Shown one piece after another: positions 44,817-55,939 of a DNA stretch of 64,000 bases (position 1 is the first letter of the stretch; every line of letters begins with the position of its first letter). The notes beneath the pieces were generated by a model. That model was given only the letters and a program-made list of their open reading frames with translations, did not search any database and was not told the DNA's origin. Position numbers and translations under genes: made by a program. The stretch is from Thalassia testudinum (lineage: Eukaryota > Streptophyta > Magnoliopsida > Alismatales > Hydrocharitaceae), in the NCBI GenBank assembly GCA_037157565.1, contig JAZHRO010000050.1, forward strand, positions 42,852,001 to 42,916,000, given 5' to 3'.

Positions 44817-46326
44817 TTATGGGGTATGGGTCTGCATCACAATCTAGTCCACATCTATGGACATCTACTGGCAGGTCCGAGGTTTAATCTTTTTATTCTT
44901 ATTCTAACCTGCACCTGTGAATTCTTTATTTCTCTTCTTTGTATAGTGTGCCTAATTGAAGGCACTAAATTCAGCATGTATACAGTTCTTTTTTATTTTT
45001 ATCTCAGAGCGGACCGGACATTCACGCAATTCAGGTGCCTTCTACTCCAGTCCACTCTGTTTTATGTCATTTTAATACAATGAGGACATTGTATTATATA
45101 GGCATGGGGGGGTGGATATTCATCTATGAATTTATTCGTCAGCTCCATAGATTTGTTTTATTTTCTTTTATTTATAAAAAAAAATTATGGAATTAGGAAA
45201 GAGAACTTGGGTTTAAGAAAAATTTCAATCTTAGGAAATACTACATTAGGATTTGAACACAAAGACCCTTTCAGGTCTTCAAACTTAATCAGCCTGTGTA
45301 TCCACTAAAATGTGGATTTATTTTTCGAGTCCTTGCCAACCTAAATAAGCTTGGGTGATAAGTACACGACTTATCAAGCCACCCTCTGATTTGAGGGAAC
45401 TTTGAGTTTTAAGCATCTACACACTATCTTGTCACTGACTCATTGTTCGACAATTTTAACGAAAATTGGGTAGCTAATGAACCTTCTAGGGTGATATGAC
45501 TGGCAAGTTATCGTGGGTAACAACCCATAGGTAGGTTGTCCAGAGCCCAGTCACTAGACCCTTCTCTTTTTGCTGCCTTTAGGTAAATCTTAGACCAGGG
45601 AAGCCACCTACTTAAAAAGAGAGACAAAAAGAAAGTCAAAAAGAAAAGAAAAGAAAAAGAAAAGGAGAAAATAAAACAAAACAAAAGAAATAAGCCATAC
45701 TTCGCCGCACGAGTATGGCTGGCAAGTTGTCCGTGGTAACAGCTCATCGACCGGTTGTCTAAAACCCAGCTCAAGAAATGCATTGAAAATTTCCAAAACA
45801 CTTAGGAAGAAGCAGAGAAGTAGAATAAACCAGAGAGATATACACTAGATTCACCCTTGTGTTGACCTCGTAAAAATAAAAGTAGGGAGAAAGCTACCGG
45901 TTATAATGATACACCTTTAGGCAGAATTCCCTTTTTAAGGTCACCTAGAGGCGTAGAAATCCGAAGTCCATTTTTATTGCCGGTCAACGAGTCCATCACA
46001 TTCACAATAAGATGCTTAGAACTTAGGGTTCTCATCAAATCTTGGGTGAGTTGAATGGTTGTAGAAAGCCACTCTTAAACCCTAAAACTCGAAAATCCAA
46101 AAAAAATAGAAAAGAAGGAAAAGAGATAAAGAAATTTCTTTCTTTGAATAAGGCGAGGGCTTGAGACGATCTGAATTTTGGCAGATACTCGGGCACTGTT
46201 GTGTCTTTGAAAGTTCAGATCCTAAGTAAACATTTTCTTAATGATTGAAAATAACTCATGCCCAAATAATCCAACCTAATTCCTTTATAAATAGCATGTA
46301 GTTTTTGCTAGGGACTAGCAAAAGAT
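44817..46326 (+). other. F2 3-prime noncoding region
   Basis: It contains a hairpin GTCCA/TGGAC (44847-44862), the internal PPT-like box (45079-45114), a stem TCCAC/GTGGA (45301-45316), a perfect hairpin TGATAAGT/ACTTATCA (45356-45376), the duplicated motif (45494-45550 and 45712-45770) and the PPT-adjacent stem-loop TTTTGCTAG/CTAGCAAAA (46303-46323). Homology to A1 and F1 extends through most of it. Confidence 0.75.
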
Positions 46327-46339
46327 AGGCATGGGGGTA
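46327..46339 (+). other. F2 polypurine tract
   Basis: AGGCATGGGGGTA immediately before the 3-prime LTR, 3 bp after the PPT-adjacent stem-loop. Confidence 0.9.
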
Positions 46340-48112
46340 TGATGTAAACATGCTTACACTACTTAAGATATCTATTTATGCATGCTCTTAAGTATAAGAT
46401 TGCATTACATACTATAAATATTGCATAGCAAGCATCATCTTGCATTTAGATTAGTTTGAATAAAATGGAGGTTAATTATCTCCTTTTATGTTCAAGGATA
46501 AGGCAAAATTTTTATCAAGGCCTCGGATCGAAGATCCAATAGTGCAAATGTGATCAGGGCAACGATTGGAGTTCAACGACTCCAAGATCGCCCTAATCAG
46601 ACACCTGTAGCATCAAATAGAGATCGAGGAACCCTAGAAGATCAAGGGCCAAGATGGTATGAATCCTCACTTCAAAGGACAAATCTGACCGCATGGATGG
46701 ATTCAGATCGATGATTGCAGCCTAACGATGCAAAAATCGACTCAATCCGACAACCGTGGAACCATCTACATCATCCAGAAGATGGACGGCCAAGATGGCA
46801 CCACGTGGCGCCATCTTGGCTACCCAATCGACCGCCCTCAACTTCTGAAGATGCTAGCAACCACAAATCTCCACCATTGAATCAAGATCCAACGGCTGAG
46901 ATTGCATCCCAACCAGCGTGCCCATCCTCTGAAGTCGCACCTGAAGAACCGCCTTGACCGTTGGATCTCAATCCAACAATCCTGATCACGTGCGCATGAA
47001 TTCATCTCCGTGACACAAGCGCCGTTGTAGCGCAGTGGGTGAACGCGCTCGCGAGAAGGCAAGGTGCGCGTTCGAGCCTGTGTGAGCGGCTGCTGGGCAC
47101 GCAGGTGAGCGAGCTCCACGACCACTCGATTGCGATCGAGCGGCTGCGAGCACTCAATCCGTTTCACGCGCTATTGCACACACATGCCTCACACGAGATC
47201 ACACGTGGGCGTTGCGCGTAGAGGAGGTGGGTGAAGGCATGTCTCAACCGTTCGATCTCACGATCGAACGGCCGAGAATTGAAGGATGTGGGTGGCGCGG
47301 AAGATAAGTGGGTGGCCCACAACGCCCACAATGGAGCTTTAGCGACGGTTTTATCCATCACTAAAGACCCCTGATTTAATATTTTTCAAATTAAAATGAC
47401 CAAATTGCCCTCACTCCTTGCAACTATAAAAGGAGACCCCCTCCACATGAAATTTTTATCCCTTCTTTCTCTTCCTCCCTCTCCAAAGCTCAAGAGAAGC
47501 TTGTCCTACACCCGGGATGCTTCTCAAGAGATAAAGTCAAATTTTTATCCCCCTTTTGGAAGTGGATCCCGCAACGACAACAGCGTGCTGGCCCATTCCC
47601 GTTCTTCTCGCCTCATCCTCCTTCGTCCTGCTCCATTCCCCATCTTCCAGGCATCGTCCTGTCTGGCTCGTCCTCCAAGCGACCGCAAGGAGGATAATTC
47701 TCTCTCCATTCTTTTTAATGCTTTCTAGAGTAGATTTACTACTTTCTGGTGTAATTGTTTTATGCTTTCGAGTCATAATGTTTAGTGTAATGAATAATCT
47801 CGTTGTTAATGAATTCCATGTTCATTCTACATCTCTTTTTGGTTTTTGTTTGTAATATTCTCTCTCTCTCTCATTCTCTCTCTTTCTTCTATTTATTGGA
47901 AATAGATAGATAGTTTCTTATCAATTAATCTACTTCGTGACAAATAAATTAAATGCGTATTTTTAAATCAAACGTCTGCCTCCCTGAGTTCGACCCGGGA
48001 TTTCTATTCCGATATAAATTTTATTTGTTGAACACGAGTTCTTCTCTTTCAAACTACAACGACAGGTTTTTCAAAACCAAACACGTTAGCATAGCAACTC
48101 GTAGCTTCAATA
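46340..48112 (+). repeat. F2 3-prime LTR
   Basis: This 1773-bp copy matches 40320-42090. Its terminal palindrome has one mismatch, its TATA box is at 47425, and it ends in CAATA where the left copy reads CAACA. GTTGG follows. Confidence 0.92.
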
Positions 48113-48117
48113 GTTGG

Positions 48118-48794
48118 ATCACTAGAATCTAGGTTGGGCTCTATAGGGATGTCAGAATTACTCTCGAGAGTCACCTTATCAGCATAAGGGACGAATTTTA
48201 CACCCCCAAGAGGTTTTGATTCAATCTTAGTATCATAGGTGTTTGGGAAATCTAAGCTTGGTGAACCAGGTTCTTGGTTTTCTAGGGCTGGCTCAAAATT
48301 GTGACCACCTGCAATCGAAGCTTCCCAACCCATTTCAAGATCAAGCGTATCAATCTATATATAATTTAAATCTGAATTCATTTGGGTTAGGGATCCATAA
48401 CAAGCTTATCATCAAACCCGGGATTTGGAAAATTGTGTTGATCACTAGTTTCACTCCAAGATGTTTTGTTATTTTCTAAAGGGTATTTTTGATCAGTTGT
48501 TATATATAACTTATTCAATAATTCTCCCCATTTTTCTAAAAAATCATTGAATTTTTCTGAAAGTGAAGGATTTGACCAGCATTGCAAACAATCATTGTTA
48601 TGTAATTTCACCAATTCAATGTGTTTTTCTAATAGGAGATCTTGGTTTGAACCGTATTTCATTTGTGTCCATATTATCTCTACACAGTTCGTGATGATTT
48701 CTGTTGTTTTTGCAAATCTTTCCTGAATGTCCCTTGTATAATATTCTTCATGGTTTCTATAGGCATTCTCAAGTATCTTTTCTTTCAAACTCAT
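48118..48794 (-). pseudogene. E2 acidic ORF, N-terminal part
   Basis: The function is unknown. An ATG at 48794 (minus strand) opens a 135-codon frame that is mostly helical and charged, from KEKILENAYRNHEEYY to FNDFLEKWGELLNKL, with a CLQCW pair that alone does not define a zinc finger. After a frameshift near 48387 the frame at 48333 becomes acidic and Pro/Ser-rich, until F2 interrupts it at 48117. The order of a helical segment and then an acidic region resembles the F2 protein. The ATG has in-element leader sequence upstream, so it is a plausible start. I cannot assign a domain. Confidence 0.6.
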
Positions 48795-50017
48795 TTAGGA
48801 TTCAAGTTTCATAAATAATCTTCCTATATAGCTAGGCTACATTTTGAATCAAATGGTGGAATCAAGATGTAGAATCAAAACTCAGGTTGGATTGAAGTTG
48901 ATCAGATCTAAAAGAGATTCCCAAGAAAATCTATGTGTGTGCTCTAATAGAAGAGATGAGGGACTGGATGTGATATTGACCCAATCAAGGCACCCAAAGA
49001 TTTTTGAATGACTATGGCAATTTCGAGGCAGATGATACCTCTGAATCAAAAATTCGCACACCCGAGAAATACCTGGGCAACTAGGAAGGGAGAGCCTCGC
49101 AAAGACCCCAAAATGGTAGAGCGTCCCCACGAGTTACAGGGTTTCCCCCACCTAACCTTCCTTGTCACTGAGGGTCCAGCTAGACCAAAATGTATAAACT
49201 TAAGTCCTTAAGTCTACCACTTTTATGTCCTAATTTGTGCCTTAAGTTTCACTTGATTGGAAATTAATTCAACTTGTGACCTAATTTGAAGGTTGGTTGG
49301 CCTCCAATGTAGACCAACTTCACCTGACCTACCCTAAAGATGGCAGAATGAGATCTAGGTTAAGACCTAGAAATCACCCTGAATTGACTCCCAGGTTATT
49401 AGGTCCAAGTATTTTAGGGTTCAAGTGAGATTAGAACCTGATTTTAGGGTTTTTCTGATTAGATCTTTTCAACCAAGAGCTTGGGTAGCACACAAATGCG
49501 GGAGGGTATCTTTCCTTTAATTCAGGCAAAAATGTGTACTAGCACTCCAAAACCCTAAAAATTGAAACCCTAATTGGCTCTATTTCCAAGTTCAATTGAT
49601 CTTTAAAAATGTTCACCTTGGGCTTCAAACAAGAAAGTGAGCAATCCAAGATGATCAGAAATTAAACGTGATCCCTAATAGGCATAGAAAGTTTGGGGTA
49701 GGGAATTCTAAACAAAATTGCTTCAACTCAATGAGATTTAAAAGGAATTTCGCAAATAAGTAAACTTGCCCTTTAAATGATAATTACTATGAAAAATAAG
49801 GCAGGTGATTCCCAATTGATTGTTTCCTTTTTTGTCCTCCCAAGATTAGGAGGTTGATTAGAGAAGAATAGAGAAGTTACCTGCCCTGGAGTGGTTGATT
49901 TGCGCAGAAGATCTCCTCATGAAGTACCTCGCAAAATCACAAGAAAGCAAATAAGGCAAGTCAGTGCACAAATATAATCAAATATAGCAAGATAATAGTA
50001 GTGAATTGCGTGTTGTT
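48795..50017 (-). other. E2 leader between PBS and ORF
   Basis: This is 1.2 kb of noncoding, AT-rich leader. The segment near 49860-50017 matches the E1 leader. I see no gene. Confidence 0.65.
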
Positions 50018-50034
50018 CCCTGGAAATGGTGCCA
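50018..50034 (-). other. E2 primer-binding site
   Basis: In element orientation it reads TGGCACCATTTCCAGGG, a drifted tRNA-Asp type site, 4 bp from the LTR. Confidence 0.75.
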
Positions 50035-50038
50035 AAAT

Positions 50039-52681
50039 GTTAGTTGCTTGAAATCGGGTTTTAGAGTCATCACGTTGTAGTATAGATCGAATCAGTGCGA
50101 AAAATAAATAAAATTTATTACTCAAATGGAAGTCCGAAGTCGAACATAGGAAGCAAATAGGAATTCACATACTAATCTCAATAGATAATATAAATGAGCA
50201 CAATAAATTACTCAAAAACTAATATGCAATGGATAACTTGAGTATATGAAGAGATAAAAAGAATTCTAGACAAAATAATGGTGATTTGGATCACCAATTA
50301 TAAGCCTAACACATATAACAAATATTCAAATATAATCAAATGAAGGAACAGATAATCATACGTCATGACTTAAATTGCGTTGCTCCTTCATTCATTTTAG
50401 TTCTTCTTCTTCTTTCCTTTGATTTCTTCCTTTTCTCTTCTTTAGCTTTTCATCTTCTTCTTCCTCTTCTCTTCTGCCGCTATGCCTTTTCTTCTTCTTC
50501 CTTCCTTTGATTTCTTCCCTTCTCTGCTTTCTTCCTTCTCCTCTTCAAGCCTTCTTCTTCTGCCCACTTTCTCTTTAGATGCACAGGGGGAAACTTACGA
50601 AATTGGCTAAGTTTAGTCGATCCACAATAGAGCAAAACCCCCTACCCCGTGCTCTCACTCCTCTTTCTCTGAGTTTCCACCTTTCTTCCACCTTCACAAG
50701 GCCATGCACAGTACCGAGATATCGAATTCGGATCTAAGCATACCCGAGACCAGGGTTGCAGGTGTGGGTCGCAGCTGAGGTGTGCACGGGTTAGGTGGGT
50801 AGTCAGGTGCACTAGGTACGCAGGGGCAGTGTCGCAGACGAAGCGCGTGAGAGGGTGCGGGGGACCTCACCCCCCCAAGTGATTTGAGGCGATAAGCCTC
50901 TATCACTTTTTCAAGTTATGCAGGCGCAAGCTCTCCTTAGCTTCTGAGGTGGGACTAAAGTCCCACCCATCTTCGCACATCCGCTGCCACAGTGATGATG
51001 GCTTGAATTGGCACAACTATGGAGGATGAGGTCTCCAACTGGTGCCCTGAGATCCTGCCTAGGAGTATTCCGCACGACCTGGGATGGCTACCTGGAGCTT
51101 TAGGCGCTGAAGAAGGCTTCAAGCAAGCTTGAAGCTTGCCTGCTAATGGTGGTCGGAGCTCGACACCTGAAACAAGTAAAACGACCTCTCGACCTTGTCA
51201 AAACACTTCAGGAGAGTCATCATGGGTCGTGGAATGTGGTGGCGGTGGTCTCGTGGTGTGGGAGTGTGTGTGGAAGGTGTACGGTGACGGAGAAGGTGGC
51301 ATGAAGGTGGATTGTTCGGGGGGAGTTTGGGTGAACAAGAGGATGAAATAGGAGACGGGTTTTGTGCGGGAAGGTGAGGCAGAGGTTTTGAGGTGGTCGG
51401 TGAGGCGGATGGAGGGTTGTAGCGATGGAGGCGCCTCGCTAGAGGTTCGGTCAGAGACGAGGATGATGAGGGTGAATGGCGGTAGCGAGGGGTTGTTTTT
51501 GGTGTTTTGGGTAGGAAATTAACCTAGGAACCTAGAGAGACCAACTACTTATTCTAAGTGTACGAAAGGGGGAGGACAACACTGGCTTTGATCGGCGGGT
51601 ATCGGGGATGATGAATTCTCTGGTGGGTGGTAACGGCGACGACAGAGATGGGAAGCATCCGCTGGTATGGCACGATGCGGAAGAAGCTGAGGGGGAGAAC
51701 TCCACCACTGGTATTGCGATTGGACAACAAGAAGGATTAGAAGGAGTTGCCAGACATCGTGGAGTCTTTTGGTCGGAGAGGAGGGAGGAAGGAGGGGGAT
51801 TTCTGGCAAAAAGCAAGTGTGGGAAGTCCGTTGTGCCCCAGGGGTTCTTTTATAGGTCATCAAAAGGCGAATAGAGCTTGAGAATCAAGCTCTTAAGCTT
51901 GCAAAGCTTCGCCGAAGATAGAAACCCAAATTTCAATTGATTCGCATGGCACTTTGGGCAAGACTTGGAGCCCAAGATGTGGCTCAAATGGAAGGCAACT
52001 TCGTCAAGAATCTGAGTATCTATTTTGAGACTGATTGATTGAGAATCGATCAAGAAATTCTTGCTCGATATCAACAGTGAAGCTCAGAGTTGCCTTAACT
52101 AGGTCAAGATGATCTCAAATTGGGTCCAAATTTTGGTACAAACCTAATTTGGACCCAAGGAATTTGATGGCAAAGTTTAATTTTATTTTTGACCATGTTT
52201 GACTAGATAAATTGCATAGAAACCCAAATTAGGGCAACTATCTATTTAAGACTCTATTTTGGGTCAAGATGAATTCTAATGGTCAAATTGAAGATACCAA
52301 ACCCTAGATAATATTTTTCTATAATTTTTAAAGGGTTTAGGTGAATTTCATTCTGACCAAAACCTCAATTTATTAAGTGGGTCTATTTTTAGGATTTCAG
52401 AAGTCATTTAATTCTCAAAACACTAAAAAATTCTTTTCTATCTGTTCTTACCCACTTGTTAGCCTTTTAGGACCATTCAACCATTAATTAACCCCTGATA
52501 AAACCTGTGGTTATTCTGCATTCATGATATGATGGTAAAATTGTAGTTTTAACCATGGTTTCTTATCTTTCCCTTGATGATTATGTAGTGACTTAGGGTT
52601 CTCCGGCGGTTATGTAGGAGCATTTAATGACTTAATCAGATCAAATTGAGCTAGTTATGACTCATGATGGTGTTCCCATCA
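50039..52681 (-). repeat. E2 5-prime LTR
   Basis: This 2643-bp copy matches 34676-37430. Relative to that copy it lacks about 120 bp near 52097 (present at 36727-36850) and 17 bp that hold the hairpin at 35000-35019. The leader hairpin at 50877-50908 is intact. It ends TTCCCATCA, followed by GTCAC. Confidence 0.9.
51848..51855 (-). promoter_or_regulatory. TATA box of E2 5-prime LTR
   Basis: TATAAAAG on the minus strand. The other LTR reads TATAAATG at 36478-36485. Confidence 0.55.
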
Positions 52682-52730
52682 GTCACCAAGCAAAAATCAA
52701 CTCTAAAGTTTAAGTAGAATTCTAAGCACC
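52682..52730 (+). mobile_element. E1 continuation after E2
   Basis: It starts with the second GTCAC copy and runs 49 bp to the D2 LTR. It is noncoding. It belongs to the E1 interior by the target-site logic. Confidence 0.7.
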
Positions 52731-53197
52731 TGATAAACGTCAGTTTATCATCATTCTTATGCATTAAAACAAACCTAGCTCTTAGGATTTTACTCCGCAA
52801 ATGGGTTTTTGGGCTGCATTTAGGCATAAAATAGGTTAGGCATGCATTGCATTTTTTATTATCTTTTTAATATGTTTTTGTGAGTGTTAGGGATGTACAG
52901 ATATACAGATCCCTAAAACCCTAGCACTCAAGAAGGCTATTGGTGAAGGAGAAGCCCAGACTAGCTGGAACTCAGCTTGATCCAGCTCACCACAGCTGGA
53001 ACCTAGCTCACTTGAACTAGGGTTAGCTCATCCCAGCTCTATTTAGCTAATCTCAACTGAATGGCAACTCAAGAGAGTTCATCTTAGCTCACCCTAGCTC
53101 AAGTCAGCTCAGATCCAGCTCAACTTAGCTGAGTCTAGCTCATCTCAGCTCCCACTAGTCCATAGGGAGCTCTAGCTAGCTCAGCTGAGTTGACAGG
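52731..53197 (+). repeat. D2: family D LTR fragment, host of C1
   Basis: It starts TGATAAACGTCAGTTTATCA, the family D terminal hairpin, and follows the D1 LTR up to TTGACAGG. It then stops where the C1 LTR begins. The remainder (AGTTCACCCC onward in D1) is expected right of the window. Confidence 0.88.
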
Positions 53198-55898
53198 TGT
53201 AACGACCCAATTCCCGAGTCCCTACGAGACACGAGAACCGGACCGACTCGGCTAACCCCAAGACCTGGTCGTCCAACGAGGAAGGGACCAAAAGAGCAGT
53301 AAAATAAACCACATTCAGCATGAATATAACTAACAGTAAGAAAATACAGCAGTAAGGAAAGAAACCACTACAGTATATACCACCACAACAGTAGAACAAC
53401 ATTCATAACATAATATGAACTACAGGTAAAGAAAAGTACAGCGGAAACAAGAACTACTCACTACAGTGGAACCAAAAAGAGGTACAAGAGAACAGTGGTA
53501 ACTCTACTGGACCCTACTTGGCCCAACGTCCTCTGCAGCCGCTGACCCTGGCTGCTCAACACCTGGTCCTGAAAGGTAACGAGTGTAACACGTCAGCAAA
53601 ACGCTGAGTAGAGTGGCAGCTAAACTAAAGAAACAGTAAAGTGTATAGTAGCTGTTTTAATTTTCTTTCTTCCTTTATTTACGTCTTTCTATTGTTTCAC
53701 AATTTATCTATTTCTCAGATCCTTCACTTGATCTCGAATGTTCCTCGTGGGAACGATCTTGATTGCAGTCTTTTCCAAACAGTAGAAGTAGCGCATGGTG
53801 CTCTCCTGGCCGGGAGAGTCCCCCGTGGTGATCCTACTCTCAGTCAACCACCCCAAGGTCACTGACAAACGTAACGGTGACTACGGCACGCGCGGTAAAC
53901 GCACAGGTAGCTAACCCGCACTGGCACGCGATCAGTCGTTTCCGTTAACGGGTGCGCCCAAAGCACAGCACGGAACCAGTACAGGGCAGAGCCCTCTCAG
54001 TAACAGGGGTCCAACCCCTCCACAGTAACCAAACAGAGGCCTTGCCCCTCCACAGTCCGCGCACCCTCGCCTGACTACCCTGGTTTGCCCCAGTGGGCCT
54101 AACAAGTCGGTGTAGGAGGCTAGCAGAACCCCGGGGCCCGTGGGGTAGCTAGTACCTCCCTACACTAGTAGCTCTCCTCGGTACTACGTACACGAGGGCC
54201 AGCAAGTCGGTACAGAGTGGCCAGTCCTAACCCCAGGTCCCTGAGGCGGCTGGCTCCGCTTTGCACTAAACAGGGGGACAGTCGCTCTCCTTGGTACTCC
54301 GTACTCAAGGGCCAGCTCACTTCCCCAATTCTATTCCATTCACTTTCCAGGAGTTCTACTCCTAATTCCCCGTAGGGTTCCAGCTCTTTAACTCAGCGCA
54401 TTCCGGTTTCACCTTTCCAGTTTCACGTTCATACATCCCATATTCTTAATCATGTTCATTTATTCATAACAGGCAGCTGTTAATTCAATTCACAGGCAGC
54501 TATTGTTTCCTTTCCACATTTTCCAAGACTGCAGTATTCATACATTCCACTAGTTTTCCCGTCCTAGGATTCATGCCATATCCTAGGATCTATAATACAA
54601 TCTAGTTTTCCATCCCTAGGATTCATGCAACACCCTAGGATCTACCATTCAATCTATTTCTCATTCCTAGGATTCATGCAATGTCCTAGGTTCTATTTAT
54701 GATTTCATAATTTAACAAATTATACTTAAAGCCGCTCTACCGGTTACAACAGGTGAACTGGGGGCGTGATCGGGAATCCCGCGTGCCTCCGCAACCCCCC
54801 CCCGAGACTGCAACGAAACGGGGTCCTATCACAAGGATCAACACAAGGAACTTCTCAAAACAGTATACAGCTACTGTAGACAGGTAGAGGATTTAATTCC
54901 GAAAAGAACGCAACTCGAAATGCGGAAAACGGAACCCGAACGGGCCCTAAACGGGTCGAAGACGACGAAACAGTGCAAAATCAGACGTTTGGAACTTATT
55001 CCAGACGTCTTAAAAAGTGGATCAGCGAATTACCTCGCTCTGCGTGGGCTCTCAGACGTCCAGAAGCCTGCGGGGGCGTCTGGCCTAGTTCCCAGACGTC
55101 CGATGGTCACCCAGGACGTCTGGAAGTCGCTCCAGTCGTCTGGCACTGCAGCCAGACGTCTGATTCGCGTTGGATGTGAATCTCAGACCCTGCGCATACC
55201 CATTTCCTCTCTCTCTTAGTACGGTCAATCGAAGAAAACGAAGAAGACGGAATAACTCACCTTTCAGACGTCTGGACAGTCTTCCAGACGTCATTCCCGT
55301 CATCTGGCTAGAATTCCAGACGTCTGATTCTGGAAAAGTTTCCAGAACCAGGGCGTGACTCACCCTCCGCTCGCGACGCCCGGCCGCGCCGCGCCTCGTC
55401 CGCCTGCTGCTCGAGCCGCAACAGTCCTCAAGCGTCGCTCCACACCCGCTGCGCCCCCCGCCGGCCGACCCTAGCAGCCCCAGCGAGCTCACCCTCACGG
55501 CCGAGCGCTTCTTCCTACACGCAGCACCTCCTCCCACACTCGCCGCGGCTGTCGCTACCGCCGCCGCACTCGCGCTCGCTCTCACGCACCGGCTGGAAGG
55601 AGAAGAGGAAGGGAACGAGGATGACGGGAGTGAGGTAGAGGGCGTGGCCTTTTAAGGCCGCGCGAGGAGGAGAGAGAGAGGACTGAGGGCGCAGCCTGCA
55701 GCTGCAGGAGAGAGAGAAAAAGCGAGAGAGAGAGAGAGAGATGCGCTCGCAGGTCTGCGCGCTCAGGCGCGCAGACGAAAGCGTTGTGCCAAAAATAACC
55801 GATTTCCAGACGTCTGGAAGTGGTTCCAGACGTCTAGTCAGACGTCTGGGTCACTTCCCAGACGTCTTAAAAGACGTGTGAAGCGCGCGTTCGTAACA
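53198..55898 (-). repeat. C1 3-prime LTR
   Basis: This 2.7-kb LTR begins TGTAACGACC and ends TTCGTAACA in plus-strand reading. It has many CAGACGTCTG-like palindromes (54980-55330 and 55803-55872), a GC-rich block (55370-55600), the palindrome GGCCTTTTAAGGCC near 55650-55663 and (GA)n runs (55666-55742). The GC-rich open frames here are not called as genes. Confidence 0.9.
54980..55872 (-). promoter_or_regulatory. Cluster of CAGACGTCTG palindromes in C1 LTR
   Basis: About sixteen full or near copies of CAGACGTCTG occur in two clusters. The core GACGTC is the C-box type half of plant bZIP sites. Regulation through them is inference. Confidence 0.5.
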
Positions 55899-55939
55899 AT
55901 ATAACAAACTCAAAGGAAGTTTCATCCCCGAAACTTGCG

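Larger units (their letters stand above)
40320..48112 (+). mobile_element. F2: intact-structure family F non-autonomous LTR retrotransposon
   Basis: LTRs at 40320-42090 and 46340-48112 (1.77 kb each) flank a 4.25-kb interior with a PBS, one long ORF and a PPT. The target-site duplication is GTTGG. No gag, protease, RT or integrase is seen. It lies within the ORF of E2. It is the most complete member of family F in the window, and its ORF has only two in-frame stops. Confidence 0.93.
34676..52681 (-). mobile_element. E2: family E non-autonomous LTR retrotransposon (contains F2)
   Basis: LTRs at 34676-37430 and 50039-52681 flank a 4.8-kb interior once F2 is subtracted. The element is bounded by a perfect 5-bp target-site duplication, GTCAC (34671-34675 and 52682-52686). 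The primer site lies beside the right LTR and the PPT beside the left LTR, giving minus orientation. No gag, RT or integrase is detectable. The interior encodes an acidic protein in pieces. Confidence 0.9.

Noticed and set aside
55085..55585. 166-codon Ala/Arg-rich frame in the C1 LTR
   Set aside because: GC-rich sequence gives long frames by chance. It overlaps the CAGACGTCTG cluster and shows no motif.
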